From NCBI GenBank assembly GCA_964617565.1, contig CAZTYH010000014.1, positions 1 to 51,931 on the forward strand: 51,931 nt of DNA, in the 5' to 3' direction. A program made the translations under genes and the position numbers. The notes beneath the pieces were generated by a model that did not search any database, was not told where the DNA came from, and saw only the letters and a list, made by a program, of their open reading frames with translations. Positions 25,038-33,660 of the stretch are shown here, piece by piece (within the stretch, counting starts at the first letter, position 1; the number at the start of each line of letters is the position of its first letter). Origin of the DNA: JAKJGV01 sp964617565 (lineage in GTDB: Bacteria; Verrucomicrobiota; Kiritimatiellia; CAIQIC01; JAGNIJ01).

Positions 25038-26243
25038 ATGAGCAAACGCAAAATCATAGTTCTCGTCGGCGACGGTATGGGCGACTACCCGGTTGAGGAA
25101 CTGGGGAACAAAACCCCGCTGCAGGCCGCCACCATTCCCCATATCCGCAAAATCGCCGGCAATGGCTCGCTACGCATGGTCCAGACCGTTCCCTTAAGCG
25201 GATTGGCCCCCGGCAGCGATGTGGCCAACATGGCCTTGCTCGGCTACAACGCCGAAGAGAATTATACCGGACGCGCCCCCATCGAGTGCGCGGGCGCCAA
25301 CATCCCTCTTCAAGCAGCCGACGTGGCTTTTCGCTGTAATCTCGTCACTGTAAAAGATGGACTCATGGACGACTATTCGGCGGGGCACATCACCACCGAG
25401 GAAGCTCACCAACTCATTTCCGCAATCCAGGGAAAGCTCGGGCGAGACGGCCTTCGTTTTCACGGTGGCGTCAGTTACCGGCATCTGCTGGTATGGACCA
25501 ACGGTCCATCGCAGATCACTACGCAACCGCCCCACGATATTGCGGGAAAACCGGCAAATGAATACCTGCCATCCGGCGAGAAGCAGGATGAAGCGCGGGC
25601 GCTGATGGAAGAATCGAAAACCATCCTTGCCGCTCACCCCGTCAACAAGGCGCGTGTCGCGGCCGGCAAGAACCCGGCTACCCAGATCTGGCTTTGGGGA
25701 CAAGGTCGCGCGTTGAGCCTGCAACCTTATTCCGGGCTTTTTGGTCTGAGCGGAGGAGTAATCACGGCGGTGGATCTCATTCGCGGGCTGGGCCGATTAA
25801 TCGGCTTGGAGCCTGTTTATGTGGAAGGCGCTACCGGTTTCATTGACACCAACTACGAAGGCAAAGTATCCGCCGCATTCGATGTCTTGAAGCATCATGA
25901 CTTTGTCTTTGTTCACATCGAGGCGCCGGATGAGTGCGGCCACGCCGGAAACGCTAATCTGAAGAAAGAAGCTATCGAGGCTTTCGACAAGCGCGTGGTG
26001 GGGCCGGTCTGGAACGAACTGGAAAAACAGGGAAAACCTTTCCGCCTGATCCTGTGCACCGATCACCGCACACCGGTGAGCGTCCGCGGTCACACCCGCG
26101 AACCGGTGCCCATGGCTGTGCTCGACGGACCGGTTGGCCCAGTCACACGCGAAGCGGCATTCGACGAAAACGTCAACAACGGCAAGGCGGAAATCAAGGT
26201 CTACGACTGGATTCGCGAACTGCTGCGCAATCGCGACGCGTGA
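25038..26243 (+). CDS. apgM: Cofactor-independent phosphoglycerate mutase, archaeal (ApgM) type
   Basis: 401 residues, the usual ApgM size. The alkaline-phosphatase-fold metal motif is VLVGDGMGDYPVEELGNKTP. The phosphoserine region is SGLAPGSDVANMALLGYN. The metal-binding C-terminal region is HIEAPDECGHAGNANLKKEA followed by LCTDHRTPVSVRGHTREPVP. It interconverts 3- and 2-phosphoglycerate without 2,3-bisphosphoglycerate. This ApgM subtype is common in archaea and anaerobic bacteria. No ribosome-binding site is seen; TTGACC/TAAGTT with a 17-base spacer ends nine bases before the ATG. Confidence 0.93.
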   Translation: MSKRKIIVLVGDGMGDYPVEELGNKTPLQAATIPHIRKIAGNGSLRMVQTVPLSGLAPGSDVANMALLGYNAEENYTGRAPIECAGANIPLQAADVAFRCNLVTVKDGLMDDYSAGHITTEEAHQLISAIQGKLGRDGLRFHGGVSYRHLLVWTNGPSQITTQPPHDIAGKPANEYLPSGEKQDEARALMEESKTILAAHPVNKARVAAGKNPATQIWLWGQGRALSLQPYSGLFGLSGGVITAVDLIRGLGRLIGLEPVYVEGATGFIDTNYEGKVSAAFDVLKHHDFVFVHIEAPDECGHAGNANLKKEAIEAFDKRVVGPVWNELEKQGKPFRLILCTDHRTPVSVRGHTREPVPMAVLDGPVGPVTREAAFDENVNNGKAEIKVYDWIRELLRNRDA

Positions 26244-26253
26244 TCCGGTTTTT

Positions 26254-27447
26254 TTACTCGAGCCCCGCGCGCTGAAATAACTTTTTACGCTCCTTGCGGA
26301 CATCGGAGCGCAACCGGTCTTCGTCAATGGCGGTCAATTGCCCGTCTTCGAAGAGAATCTTGCCGTTCACGATGGTCATCAACACGTCGCCCGCATCATG
26401 CGCATAAACCAGGTTGGTTGCGGGGTCCGCGGACGGAAGGACATGCACGCTCTCAGGATTCACAAGGATGATGTTGGCACGCTTTCCCTCCGCCAANNNN
26501 NNNNNNNNNNNNNNNNNNNNNNNNNNNNNNNNNNNNNNNNNNNNNNNNNNNNNNNNNNNNNNNNNNNNNNNNNNNNNNNNNNNNNNNNNNNNNNNNAGCT
26601 TCATGTTTGCGGACGGACAATGCAGTACGCGCGTTTTTGTTTCTTCCAATATCTTTCTTTCATGCCGCTCAGTGTGAACACAATGCGCCACGCAAACGTC
26701 GGCTCCGGAAAGCCCGACCTCGTGAAGGTATTCAATATTGAACTGCCCCGTTCGACGACGAACAAGCTCCACTTCAGCCGCCTGCTCCGAAGCATGCGTG
26801 TGCAACAGCAATCCTTTCTCCCGCGCGAATCTCGCGGCAAGCCTCATGTTCTGCTCCGTACAGCTCAGTGCAAAACGAGGGGCCACAGCCAACCTCAATC
26901 GGTCATGCCCGGCCCAGTGATCCATCAAGACCTCGCAATCGGCCAGTGAATCATCAATCGCAACCGCCAACGGCTCATACCCGCAACTTTCATCCATGAG
27001 GCAATGCGAGATGACCCCCATAAGCCCCGCTTCTTCCACCGCCCGGAACACCACATCGGTCAGGTGAACCGTCTCCATGGAAAGGAAAGCCGTGACGCCG
27101 CCGCGAATCATCTCCGCGCATGCCAGCAAGGCGGATGCCCGCATGGAGTCCTCATCGTGGGCGGCTTCCAGCGGCCAGACACAGCGGGTCAGCCACGGGA
27201 ACAAGGGCACATCTTCCGCCGCGCCACGAAACAGGGTCTGACATAGATGAACATGTCCCTGGATGAGTCCCGGCATGACCAGAGCGCCCCCGGCGTCAAT
27301 GACGGTCTCGGCACGGGCATGAAACCGCCCCACCCGGGCAATCCGCCCGTCTCGAATCAAGATACTGCCGTCTTCCACCGTCTCATCGCCAGCCGAGGGC
27401 CAGACCAACCCGTTGCGGATAAGAATCTCGGAGGAGGCATTGCTCAT
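26254..27447 (-). CDS. Amidohydrolase, 5'-methylthioadenosine/S-adenosylhomocysteine deaminase-like, internal gap
   Basis: The metal HxH motif is MPGLIQGHVHLCQTLFRGAA. Further metal or substrate residues lie in LLLHTHASEQAAEVELV and VCVAHCVHTERHE, then HCPSANMKL, which is diagnostic of the MTA/SAH deaminase and atrazine-chlorohydrolase subgroup. The catalytic Asp (in a GTDGxxxNN segment) would be in the gap, which should hide roughly 90-100 residues rather than 33. The C-terminus LAEGKRANIILVNPESVHV is normal. Substrate may be an adenosine derivative or another aminopurine or triazine-like amine. It converges on apgM with only 10 bases between. Confidence 0.85.
   Translation of the reverse strand: MSNASSEILIRNGLVWPSAGDETVEDGSILIRDGRIARVGRFHARAETVIDAGGALVMPGLIQGHVHLCQTLFRGAAEDVPLFPWLTRCVWPLEAAHDEDSMRASALLACAEMIRGGVTAFLSMETVHLTDVVFRAVEEAGLMGVISHCLMDESCGYEPLAVAIDDSLADCEVLMDHWAGHDRLRLAVAPRFALSCTEQNMRLAARFAREKGLLLHTHASEQAAEVELVRRRTGQFNIEYLHEVGLSGADVCVAHCVHTERHERKILEETKTRVLHCPSANMKXXXXXXXXXXXXXXXXXXXXXXXXXXXXXXXXXXLAEGKRANIILVNPESVHVLPSADPATNLVYAHDAGDVLMTIVNGKILFEDGQLTAIDEDRLRSDVRKERKKLFQRAGLE
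26497..26596. other. Assembly gap, true missing sequence
   Basis: 100 N with unrelated flanks, inside the amidohydrolase gene between SANMKL and LAEGKRANI. The real gap is probably near 300 bases. Confidence 0.8.
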
Positions 27448-27530
27448 GCCACAAACATAATACGCTCCTGCCGGAAGAAAAGAGGTTTTAGTTGTGAAGG
27501 GCTTCCTGATTGGGTAATTTCGATACCGTT

Positions 27531-28124
27531 ATGAAAACAGGTTTTCGCACGTTGGGTTTTGCCGTTGCCAGCCTGCTCGTTCTGTTCGGCACGCAAGGCT
27601 GTGAAACGATGGGAGGATGGCGTGCTCGCGAGGAAATGCGTCAGCGCGAAGACATGCTGATCATCCAGGATGATTACCGGAAACTCGAAGGCCGGCTGGA
27701 AGGCATTGATGTGGAAATGGCGCGCCTGGAGAGATCCGTGGAGACGTTGCGCGACAGCCAGACGCGTGACACGGCTGCGCAGCTCCAGAAGATGCAGGCC
27801 CGTCTCGACGAGTTGGAGGCACGCATAGCGCGGGTTGACGCGGCCCGCGAAAAAGATAAGAAGGAATTGGTGGATCGCCTCAGCAGTCAGATTGCGGAAA
27901 TCATGTCCCGTTCGGCAGCTTCACGATCCGTCTCCACCACGGGGCGACGGACAACAGACCGCCGCACCTCCAATACGGGGTACGAGCACGAGGTGAAACC
28001 GGGCGAAAGCCTTTCCGCCATTGCAGCCGCATACGGCGTTTCCGTACAGACTATTCTCGATCACAATGACATCAAGGACGCGCACCGGATTCGCGTGGGG
28101 CAAAAACTTTTTATCCCGGAGTAG
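27531..28124 (+). CDS. Coiled-coil lipoprotein with C-terminal LysM domain
   Basis: 197 residues. A lipoprotein-type signal ends at GTQGC, an imperfect lipobox. A charged coiled coil follows (EGIDVEMARLERSVETLRD, then LDELEARIARVDAAREK). A low-complexity linker rich in Arg/Ser/Thr leads to one LysM domain: HEVKPGESLSAIAAAYGVSV, then DHNDIKDAHRIRVGQKLFIP. LysM binds peptidoglycan, so it is probably an envelope anchor. The ATG at 27531 is preferred over the TTG at 27510 because it begins the signal peptide. The next gene follows after 14 bases. Confidence 0.85.
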   Translation: MKTGFRTLGFAVASLLVLFGTQGCETMGGWRAREEMRQREDMLIIQDDYRKLEGRLEGIDVEMARLERSVETLRDSQTRDTAAQLQKMQARLDELEARIARVDAAREKDKKELVDRLSSQIAEIMSRSAASRSVSTTGRRTTDRRTSNTGYEHEVKPGESLSAIAAAYGVSVQTILDHNDIKDAHRIRVGQKLFIPE

Positions 28125-28138
28125 GCCTTCAAGAAATA

Positions 28139-29134
28139 ATGAGCCTCGAATCAACCATTTTCTTCCTGAAGAAAGCTGACGGCGCCGTGTACGGACCGGT
28201 CGAGCGGAACACGCTGATTGACTGGGCTAAACAAGGCCGCGTTGCGCCCGAAGATTCCATTTCCAAGGATCGCCTGACATGGTACCCGGCTCCCACGCTT
28301 ACGGATTTGGAGATGAACTGGATGGTCGAGCTGAATGACGGCAGCCAGTACGGCCCTGTTCATCTGCTCGCGCTGCAGGAGCTAACCGCCGATGGCTCGA
28401 TTACGGACGATGCGCGAGTTGCCAATCGCGTCACGAAGGAAGTCCTGACGTTAAACGAGGCGTTGAGTGAGTCGTCCGCCCCACGGGAAACACAGCCCGT
28501 GCCCACGCCCACACCAGCGGTCCAGGGGGCGATCGCCATGGAGGAGCCGGGCGAGAGAAAAACAGAGGAGCCGTCCGAAAAGCCTCGAGCGGAAGCGCGC
28601 GAACTCGAAGCTGAACCGGCCGGGGCTTCCGAGCCCGCCAAGCGGGAAGACTGGCGGGAGATGGCGTTGCGCAAAGATTCCTCGGAGCGGGAGGCTCTGA
28701 AATGGAAAACATTGTACGAGGATGAGCGCGAACGGAATCGCAAGGAACAGCAGGCTTTCAACGAACGCATGGAGGGGTTGCGTAAAAGCGAACTCGCAGC
28801 CCGGATGCAGCTTGAAATGGCGGAAAGGAAACTGCTCGCCGCCGACGAGAATCTGAAACTTTTCAGACAAACCATCTCTTCCGATACCGCCCACCCGCAG
28901 GCCGCGCAAATGCTTCCACTGGTGGAATCCTACAATGAACTGTCNNNNNNNNNNNNNNNNNNNNNNNNNNNNNNNNNNNNNNNNNNNNNNNNNNNNNNNN
29001 NNNNNNNNNNNNNNNNNNNNNNNNNNNNNNNNNNNNNNNNNNNNTTCATCCGCATGCGCCAGGAGAGCATGGCCAATCCTTCCGGCCACACCGACAAGAA
29101 CGCTGCGCTCCCCTTGAAACACACGCGCCATTAA
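28139..29134 (+). CDS. Tandem GYF_2-domain protein with coiled coil, internal gap
   Basis: Two GYF_2-like domains open the protein: GAVYGPVERNTLIDWAKQGR (about residues 14-50) and GSQYGPVHLLALQELTADGS (about residues 68-105), each with the GPV hallmark. A proline/glutamate-rich spacer and a long alpha-helical coiled coil follow (ELAARMQLEMAERKLLAADE). The gap at 28945-29044 cuts the helix. The piece after it, IRMRQESMANPSGHTDKNAA to a TAA at 29134, is in the same frame as drawn, but the frame through Ns is not evidence. GYF_2 domains bind proline-rich peptides. Probably co-transcribed with the LysM lipoprotein. Confidence 0.72.
   Translation: MSLESTIFFLKKADGAVYGPVERNTLIDWAKQGRVAPEDSISKDRLTWYPAPTLTDLEMNWMVELNDGSQYGPVHLLALQELTADGSITDDARVANRVTKEVLTLNEALSESSAPRETQPVPTPTPAVQGAIAMEEPGERKTEEPSEKPRAEARELEAEPAGASEPAKREDWREMALRKDSSEREALKWKTLYEDERERNRKEQQAFNERMEGLRKSELAARMQLEMAERKLLAADENLKLFRQTISSDTAHPQAAQMLPLVESYNELXXXXXXXXXXXXXXXXXXXXXXXXXXXXXXXXXXFIRMRQESMANPSGHTDKNAALPLKHTRH
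28945..29044. other. Assembly gap, true missing sequence
   Basis: 100 N with unrelated flanks, inside the GYF_2-domain gene. Missing length cannot be judged because the coiled coil has no fixed family length. Confidence 0.8.
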
Positions 29135-29153
29135 AAATGCGGCGTGGAGAATT

Positions 29154-30329
29154 GTGACCACCTCGCGTCAGAAAACAACATCGGCGACGGCGGGCAAGAA
29201 ACTTTCCGCCGAGGAATTTCTTCGCTACAGCCGCCAGATCATCCTCCCGGAACTCGGGATTGAAGGACAAAGACGCCTGCGCAAATCACGCGTACTCATC
29301 ATCGGGCTCGGCGGCCTTGGATCCCCCTGCAGCCTTTACCTGGCCGCCGCCGGTGTAGGTACGCTGGGACTCGTTGACCCGGATCGAGTGGCGCTGTCGA
29401 ATCTTCATCGCCAGATTGCTCATTCCACGGCAAGCATGGGACGTCCGAAAACCGGGTCGGCAGCCGACGCCCTGCAGGCATTGAATCCGAATGTGAAGAT
29501 CGAAACGCACGCCCTCCGTTTCGGCGTGGAAAATGCTGTCAGATTGATTAAATCCTATGACGTCGTAGTGGATGCGAGCGACAACTTCCAGGCCCGATAT
29601 CTGGCCAACGATGCCTGCGTTCTTTCAGGAAAACCGCTGGTGCACGGCAGCGTGTTCAGGTTTGAAGGACAGGCATCCGTGTTCAACGCGCCACACGGCC
29701 CCTGCTATCGCTGCCTCTACCCCCAACCGCCCCCGCGCGAAATCGTCCCCGATTGCGCCGATGGTGGTGTTATGGGCGTCGTCCCCGGCATCATTGGGAT
29801 GCTCCAGGCAACCGAAACAATCAAGCTGCTGGCCGGCATCGGAAATCCGCTGATCGGGCGTCTGCTCGTATTCGACGCGCTGAAAATGATTTTTCGCGAA
29901 GTCGCGTTCGCAAAAAACCCGGCCTGCCCGGCTTGCGGCCCTGACCGCACAATCAGGCAAGCATCCGACCTAAGGGAAATTCCGAACCTGTTGTGCCGCT
30001 CCGGCACTCCCGTCGAGGAGATCACTCCCCGTGCTCTTCAAAAGGCGATGAAGCAGAAAGATGCGCCCTTGTTGCTGGACGTACGGGAACAAGCCGAGCA
30101 CGATTACTGCCGCATTCCCGACTCCACGTTGATCCCCCTGGGCGAACTGGCAAACGGCATGCGTGAGATGGACAAGAATCGAACCGTCGTTGTGTACTGC
30201 CGCTCCGGCAACCGGAGCGCAACCGCAGTCCGCCAGTTGCGTGAGGCAGGCTTCACAAAGGTCCGCAACCTGGCGGGCGGCATTCTCGCCTGGGCCGACG
30301 AGGTGGATCCTTCGATCCCGAAGTATTGA
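29154..30329 (+). CDS. MoeB/ThiF-type adenylyltransferase fused to rhodanese
   Basis: 391 residues. The N-terminal E1-like domain has FLRYSRQIILPELGIEGQ and nucleotide loop VLIIGLGGLGSPCSLYLAAA, the Zn cysteines CYRC and CPACG, and the region VPDCADGGVMGVVPGI. The C-terminal rhodanese (about residues 295-390) has active-site VVVYCRSGNRSAT. The family adenylates the C-terminal glycine of MoaD or ThiS-like sulfur carriers and the rhodanese supplies sulfur, as in MOCS3/MoeBR proteins. It could serve molybdopterin, thiamine or cysteine synthesis; no partner carrier gene lies nearby. It starts at GTG with GGAG four bases upstream. Confidence 0.88.
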   Translation: MTTSRQKTTSATAGKKLSAEEFLRYSRQIILPELGIEGQRRLRKSRVLIIGLGGLGSPCSLYLAAAGVGTLGLVDPDRVALSNLHRQIAHSTASMGRPKTGSAADALQALNPNVKIETHALRFGVENAVRLIKSYDVVVDASDNFQARYLANDACVLSGKPLVHGSVFRFEGQASVFNAPHGPCYRCLYPQPPPREIVPDCADGGVMGVVPGIIGMLQATETIKLLAGIGNPLIGRLLVFDALKMIFREVAFAKNPACPACGPDRTIRQASDLREIPNLLCRSGTPVEEITPRALQKAMKQKDAPLLLDVREQAEHDYCRIPDSTLIPLGELANGMREMDKNRTVVVYCRSGNRSATAVRQLREAGFTKVRNLAGGILAWADEVDPSIPKY

Positions 30330-31343
30330 TCAACGCCCGGCATACATGCGATCGTAGTACTTCACGTATTCGCCGCTGCGAACGCGGTCAAGCCACTTGC
30401 GATTCGACAGGTACCACTCGATCGTTTCCTTGAGCGCGGCATCGAACGTGTGCGCCGGCGTCCAACCGAGCTCCTTTTGAATCTTCAATGCCTCCATCGC
30501 GTAACGCCGGTCATGTCCGGGCCGGTCCTTGACGTAGCTGATAAGCGATTCCGGCTTGCCCAGCGCCGCCAATATCTTTCTTACGACCTCGATATTGGGC
30601 ACATCGTACATCCCGCCGATATTGTAAACTTCTCCGGGCACGCCCTTGCGCAGAACAACATCTATCGCGGCGCAATGATCCAGGACATAGATCCAATCGC
30701 GCACATGCAGGCCGTCCCCATAAACCGGCAAAGGCTTGTCCTCGATGGCGTTTGCGATCATCAACGGAATCAATTTTTCGGGGAACTGGTAGGGCCCGAA
30801 ATTGTTGGAACAGCGCGTAATGACCGCATTGAATCCGTGCGAGTGATGGGCCGCGCGCACAAGAAAATCGGCGCCCGCCTTCGTTGCGGAATAAGGATTA
30901 TTGGGACCGAGCGGCGTCGCTTCAGTGAACCGCCCGGTCGCGCCCAGACTTCCGTAAACCTCGTCCGTGGAAACCTGGAGGAAACGCGGCACCTTGAAAT
31001 CGCGGCACGCATCCAGCAGAAGCTGGGTGCCCAATACATTCGTCTTGATGAATTGCTCGGCACCCAGGTGCAGGCTCCGGTCCACGTGACTTTCCGCGGC
31101 GAAATTAAGCACCGCATCAAATCGGTGCGATTCAAATACCTTGCGTACGTCTTCCAGCCGGCTGATGTCCGCTTTCACAAACACATAGCGCGGATCTTTT
31201 TCGACGTCCGAAAGATTCTCCAGGTTGCCCGCGTAGGTCAGCACGTCCATATTGACGAGTTCAATATCCGGATGCGCGCGCAACATGTGCCGGACGAAAT
31301 TGCTTCCGATAAAACCCGCGCCGCCGGTCACCAGGATCTTCAT
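30330..31343 (-). CDS. rfbB: dTDP-glucose 4,6-dehydratase
   Basis: 337 residues. The NAD-binding loop is MKILVTGGAGFIGSNFVRHM. The catalytic YxxxK is in NPYSATKAGADFLVRA. STDEVYGSL supplies the catalytic Thr-Asp-Glu. RCSNNFGPYQFPEKLIPLMI is the family hallmark. It makes dTDP-4-keto-6-deoxyglucose. It overlaps rfbD by four bases (ATGA) and is the last gene of the seven-gene operon. Its stop touches the convergent moeB-like stop with no base between (TGATCA). Confidence 0.95.
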   Translation of the reverse strand: MKILVTGGAGFIGSNFVRHMLRAHPDIELVNMDVLTYAGNLENLSDVEKDPRYVFVKADISRLEDVRKVFESHRFDAVLNFAAESHVDRSLHLGAEQFIKTNVLGTQLLLDACRDFKVPRFLQVSTDEVYGSLGATGRFTEATPLGPNNPYSATKAGADFLVRAAHHSHGFNAVITRCSNNFGPYQFPEKLIPLMIANAIEDKPLPVYGDGLHVRDWIYVLDHCAAIDVVLRKGVPGEVYNIGGMYDVPNIEVVRKILAALGKPESLISYVKDRPGHDRRYAMEALKIQKELGWTPAHTFDAALKETIEWYLSNRKWLDRVRSGEYVKYYDRMYAGR

Positions 31344-32191
31344 ACCAGCCCCTCCTCTTTCAAGTAGGCATCCAGCCCCTCCCACCAGGGCGGCATGCGA
31401 TGGCCTGTCCACGTGGTGTAAAGCGTACTGTCCAGCACCGAGTAGGCCGGCCGCGGCGCCGGACGCCGCAACTCGCTCGATTTCACGGGCACCACCTTTA
31501 CGGAAGGCTTGACCCGCTCAATGATCGCCCGCGCAAACTCGAACCAGGAACATGATTCCGAAGCGGATACGTGTACGACGCCCTGTTTATCGAGCCGGAT
31601 CAGTCGGACGATGGCGTCGGCCAGATGACCCGTGTAAGTCGGAGACGAAACCTGATCTTCCACCACGCGGATTTCTCCTTCGTCCCGATTCGCCTTCTGG
31701 GCGATCGCCCGGACGAAATTCGGACCACGCACACCGAAAAGCGATTGGGTCCGGAGAATAAGAAAATGACCGCCCTCGGCTCGAACCGCCTTCTCGCCGG
31801 CCAACTTGCTCGCGCCGTAAACGCCGAGCGGATCGGGGTGGTCCATTTCGACGTACGGCCGTCCCTTGCGCCCGTCGAAAATATAATCGGTGCTGATATG
31901 CATCAGTTTCATGCCGCGGCGCACGCACACGCGCGCAAGGCTGTGCGCACCCTCGGCGTTGACCGCAAAAGCATCCTGCCGATAGCTTTCGGCGTCATCC
32001 ACGCGCGTATAAGCTGCGCAATTGATCACCCAGTCCGCCTGCGGCAACACCTCGCGCACGGAGTTGAAGTCCCGAATGTCGAGTTGAGGTAGATCGAGGC
32101 CCACCACCTCGAACCCGGCCGCGTCACAGGCCTTCACCAGGTCTGTGCCGAGCATCCCGTTACACCCCACTACAACTGCCTTCGTGCGCAT
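31340..32191 (-). CDS. rfbD: dTDP-4-dehydrorhamnose reductase
   Basis: 283 residues, the normal size. The nucleotide-binding start is VVVGCNGMLGTDLVKAC. The RmlD motif ADWVINCAAYTRVDDAES is followed by MHISTDYIFDGRKGRPYVE and YGASKLAGEKAV (YxxxK). It reduces dTDP-4-keto-rhamnose to dTDP-L-rhamnose. Four bases separate it from rfbA upstream. Confidence 0.94.
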   Translation of the reverse strand: MRTKAVVVGCNGMLGTDLVKACDAAGFEVVGLDLPQLDIRDFNSVREVLPQADWVINCAAYTRVDDAESYRQDAFAVNAEGAHSLARVCVRRGMKLMHISTDYIFDGRKGRPYVEMDHPDPLGVYGASKLAGEKAVRAEGGHFLILRTQSLFGVRGPNFVRAIAQKANRDEGEIRVVEDQVSSPTYTGHLADAIVRLIRLDKQGVVHVSASESCSWFEFARAIIERVKPSVKVVPVKSSELRRPAPRPAYSVLDSTLYTTWTGHRMPPWWEGLDAYLKEEGLV

Positions 32192-32194
32192 CCG

Positions 32195-32926
32195 TCAATC
32201 CAGCGCGCCTTCTTCGCGCCCTATCGTGACATTGGCGCGCAACAGCGCTTCGTGATTTTCGCCCGCGTCCATCCACCATCCGTCCACAACCTCAAACTCC
32301 ATCCTGCCGCGGCGGACATAGGCGTTGTTCACATCCGTGATCTCCAACTCTCCACGCGACGAAGGCTTGAGGCGGCGGACAATCTGAAAAACGTCGGGCG
32401 GATACATGTAGACCCCGATCACCGCGAGATTGCTCGGCGGCTTCTTCGGCTTTTCAATGATGCGCCTGATCCGCTTCCCGCGAATTTCCGCGATGCCGTA
32501 TTCCCAGGGGTGCTCCACTTCCTTCAGAAAAATGCGCGCGCCGGACTTCTGCTTGCGGAACTTCTCGACACCCGCGCGGATACCCTTCTGCAGAATATTG
32601 TCGCCCAACACCACCACGACCTTCTCGCCTTCCGCAAACTCCTCCGTCAACCCGAGCGCCTCGGCAATTCCGCCCTCCCCCTCCTGGTACGTGTAATGAA
32701 TGCCGGAGATGCCGAATTCCTTGCCGTTTCCGATCAGGCGGAGGAAGTCTCCGGCATTCCGTCCGCCCGTCACAATCATGATATCCTTGATCCCCGCATC
32801 CACGAGCATCTGGATGGGATAATAGATCATCGGCTTGTTATAGATCGGGAGCAGGTGCTTGTTGGTAATCTTCGTAAGGGGGTATAACCGCGACCCGAGA
32901 CCGCCCGCGAGTACAATACCTTTCAT
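32195..32926 (-). CDS. rfbA: Glucose-1-phosphate thymidylyltransferase, short form
   Basis: 243 residues, about 45 shorter than classical RmlA but like the short forms found in other bacteria. The signature is LAGGLGSRLYPLTKITNKHL. Further motifs are VVVLGDNILQKGI, FLKEVEHPWEYGIAEIRG and RGELEITDVNNAYV. It forms dTDP-glucose from dTTP and glucose 1-phosphate. The missing C-terminal part normally forms the allosteric site, so feedback control by dTDP-rhamnose may differ. Confidence 0.92.
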   Translation of the reverse strand: MKGIVLAGGLGSRLYPLTKITNKHLLPIYNKPMIYYPIQMLVDAGIKDIMIVTGGRNAGDFLRLIGNGKEFGISGIHYTYQEGEGGIAEALGLTEEFAEGEKVVVVLGDNILQKGIRAGVEKFRKQKSGARIFLKEVEHPWEYGIAEIRGKRIRRIIEKPKKPPSNLAVIGVYMYPPDVFQIVRRLKPSSRGELEITDVNNAYVRRGRMEFEVVDGWWMDAGENHEALLRANVTIGREEGALD

Positions 32927-32959
32927 GATAACCTCTCCGGCAATTCAATTTTTATCCGC

Positions 32960-33430
32960 TCAACCGCCCCGCCTGGCATTCCACTTGAACGGGATGTCGT
33001 TCTCAAACGGATGAATGCGCAACTCGTCGGGCTGCTTGTGATTGTAGGGCACGTTCGGGAGATTCAGCACCATGGCCTCCGTCTCGCTCATGCACTCGAA
33101 ACCATGAACAACACCCCGGGGGATTTTCAAGGCCATGGGATTGTCCGACTGAAGCAGGTATTCCGCAACGACTCCCTTCGTCGGCGAATCCTCACGGGCA
33201 TCGTACAAGCCGACACGCACGGCGCCGGCCAGCGGAACAAAACTATCGTCCTGGAGCTTGTGGAAATGCCACCCCTTCACTACGCCGGGATTCACAACCG
33301 TCACGTAAACCTGGCCGAACCCGCCGAAGAACTCTTCGTCGCAACGGATCATCTCCATGAGGCGGCCGCGGTCGTCGCGCAGCCATTTCAAGGGCTTTGT
33401 TTTCACCCCTTCAATTGTATTTTGTGCCAT
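32960..33430 (-). CDS. rfbC: dTDP-4-dehydrorhamnose 3,5-epimerase-related cupin
   Basis: 156 residues. VVKGWHFHKLQDDSFVPL corresponds to the GVxRGxHxQ active-site region of RmlC, followed by VRVGLYDARED, LKIPRGVVHGFECMSE (the PxGxxHGF hallmark) and NLPNVPYNHKQPDELRIHP. It is shorter than classical RmlC (about 180), so a variant epimerase or other sugar-nucleotide isomerase is possible, though the operon supports the rhamnose pathway. Confidence 0.85.
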   Translation of the reverse strand: MAQNTIEGVKTKPLKWLRDDRGRLMEMIRCDEEFFGGFGQVYVTVVNPGVVKGWHFHKLQDDSFVPLAGAVRVGLYDAREDSPTKGVVAEYLLQSDNPMALKIPRGVVHGFECMSETEAMVLNLPNVPYNHKQPDELRIHPFENDIPFKWNARRGG

Positions 33431-33448
33431 TGTCCAAAGCCTCCATTT

Positions 33449-33616
33449 TTAGAACAAAGTGTAGATGAATGCCGGCGCCGCGGACTGCCCCGCGAACACG
33501 AGCAGCGCCAGGAGAAGCAAAACAAGTACCATGGGAACTATCCACCAGGCCTTGTTCTGCCAGGCAAATTCACCGAACTCCTTCAACAATCTTCCGAGAT
33601 GTCGCAAAAAACGCAT
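33449..33616 (-). CDS. DUF5989 family small membrane protein (SxtK-like)
   Basis: 55 residues with one helix (WWIVPMVLVLLLLALLVFAG, about residues 24-43). The start MRFLRHLGRLLKEFGEFAWQ and the end APAFIYTLF match the DUF5989 pattern I recall. AAGGTG lies upstream of the ATG. In saxitoxin clusters the related small protein SxtK sits with the carbamoyltransferase SxtI and with SxtJ, as here. Its function is unknown; it probably forms a membrane complex with SxtJ-like protein. Confidence 0.85.
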   Translation of the reverse strand: MRFLRHLGRLLKEFGEFAWQNKAWWIVPMVLVLLLLALLVFAGQSAAPAFIYTLF

Positions 33617-33660
33617 GTTGGGATCGCACCTTTCCTTATCAGCTTTTCGAGCCGGCGATT

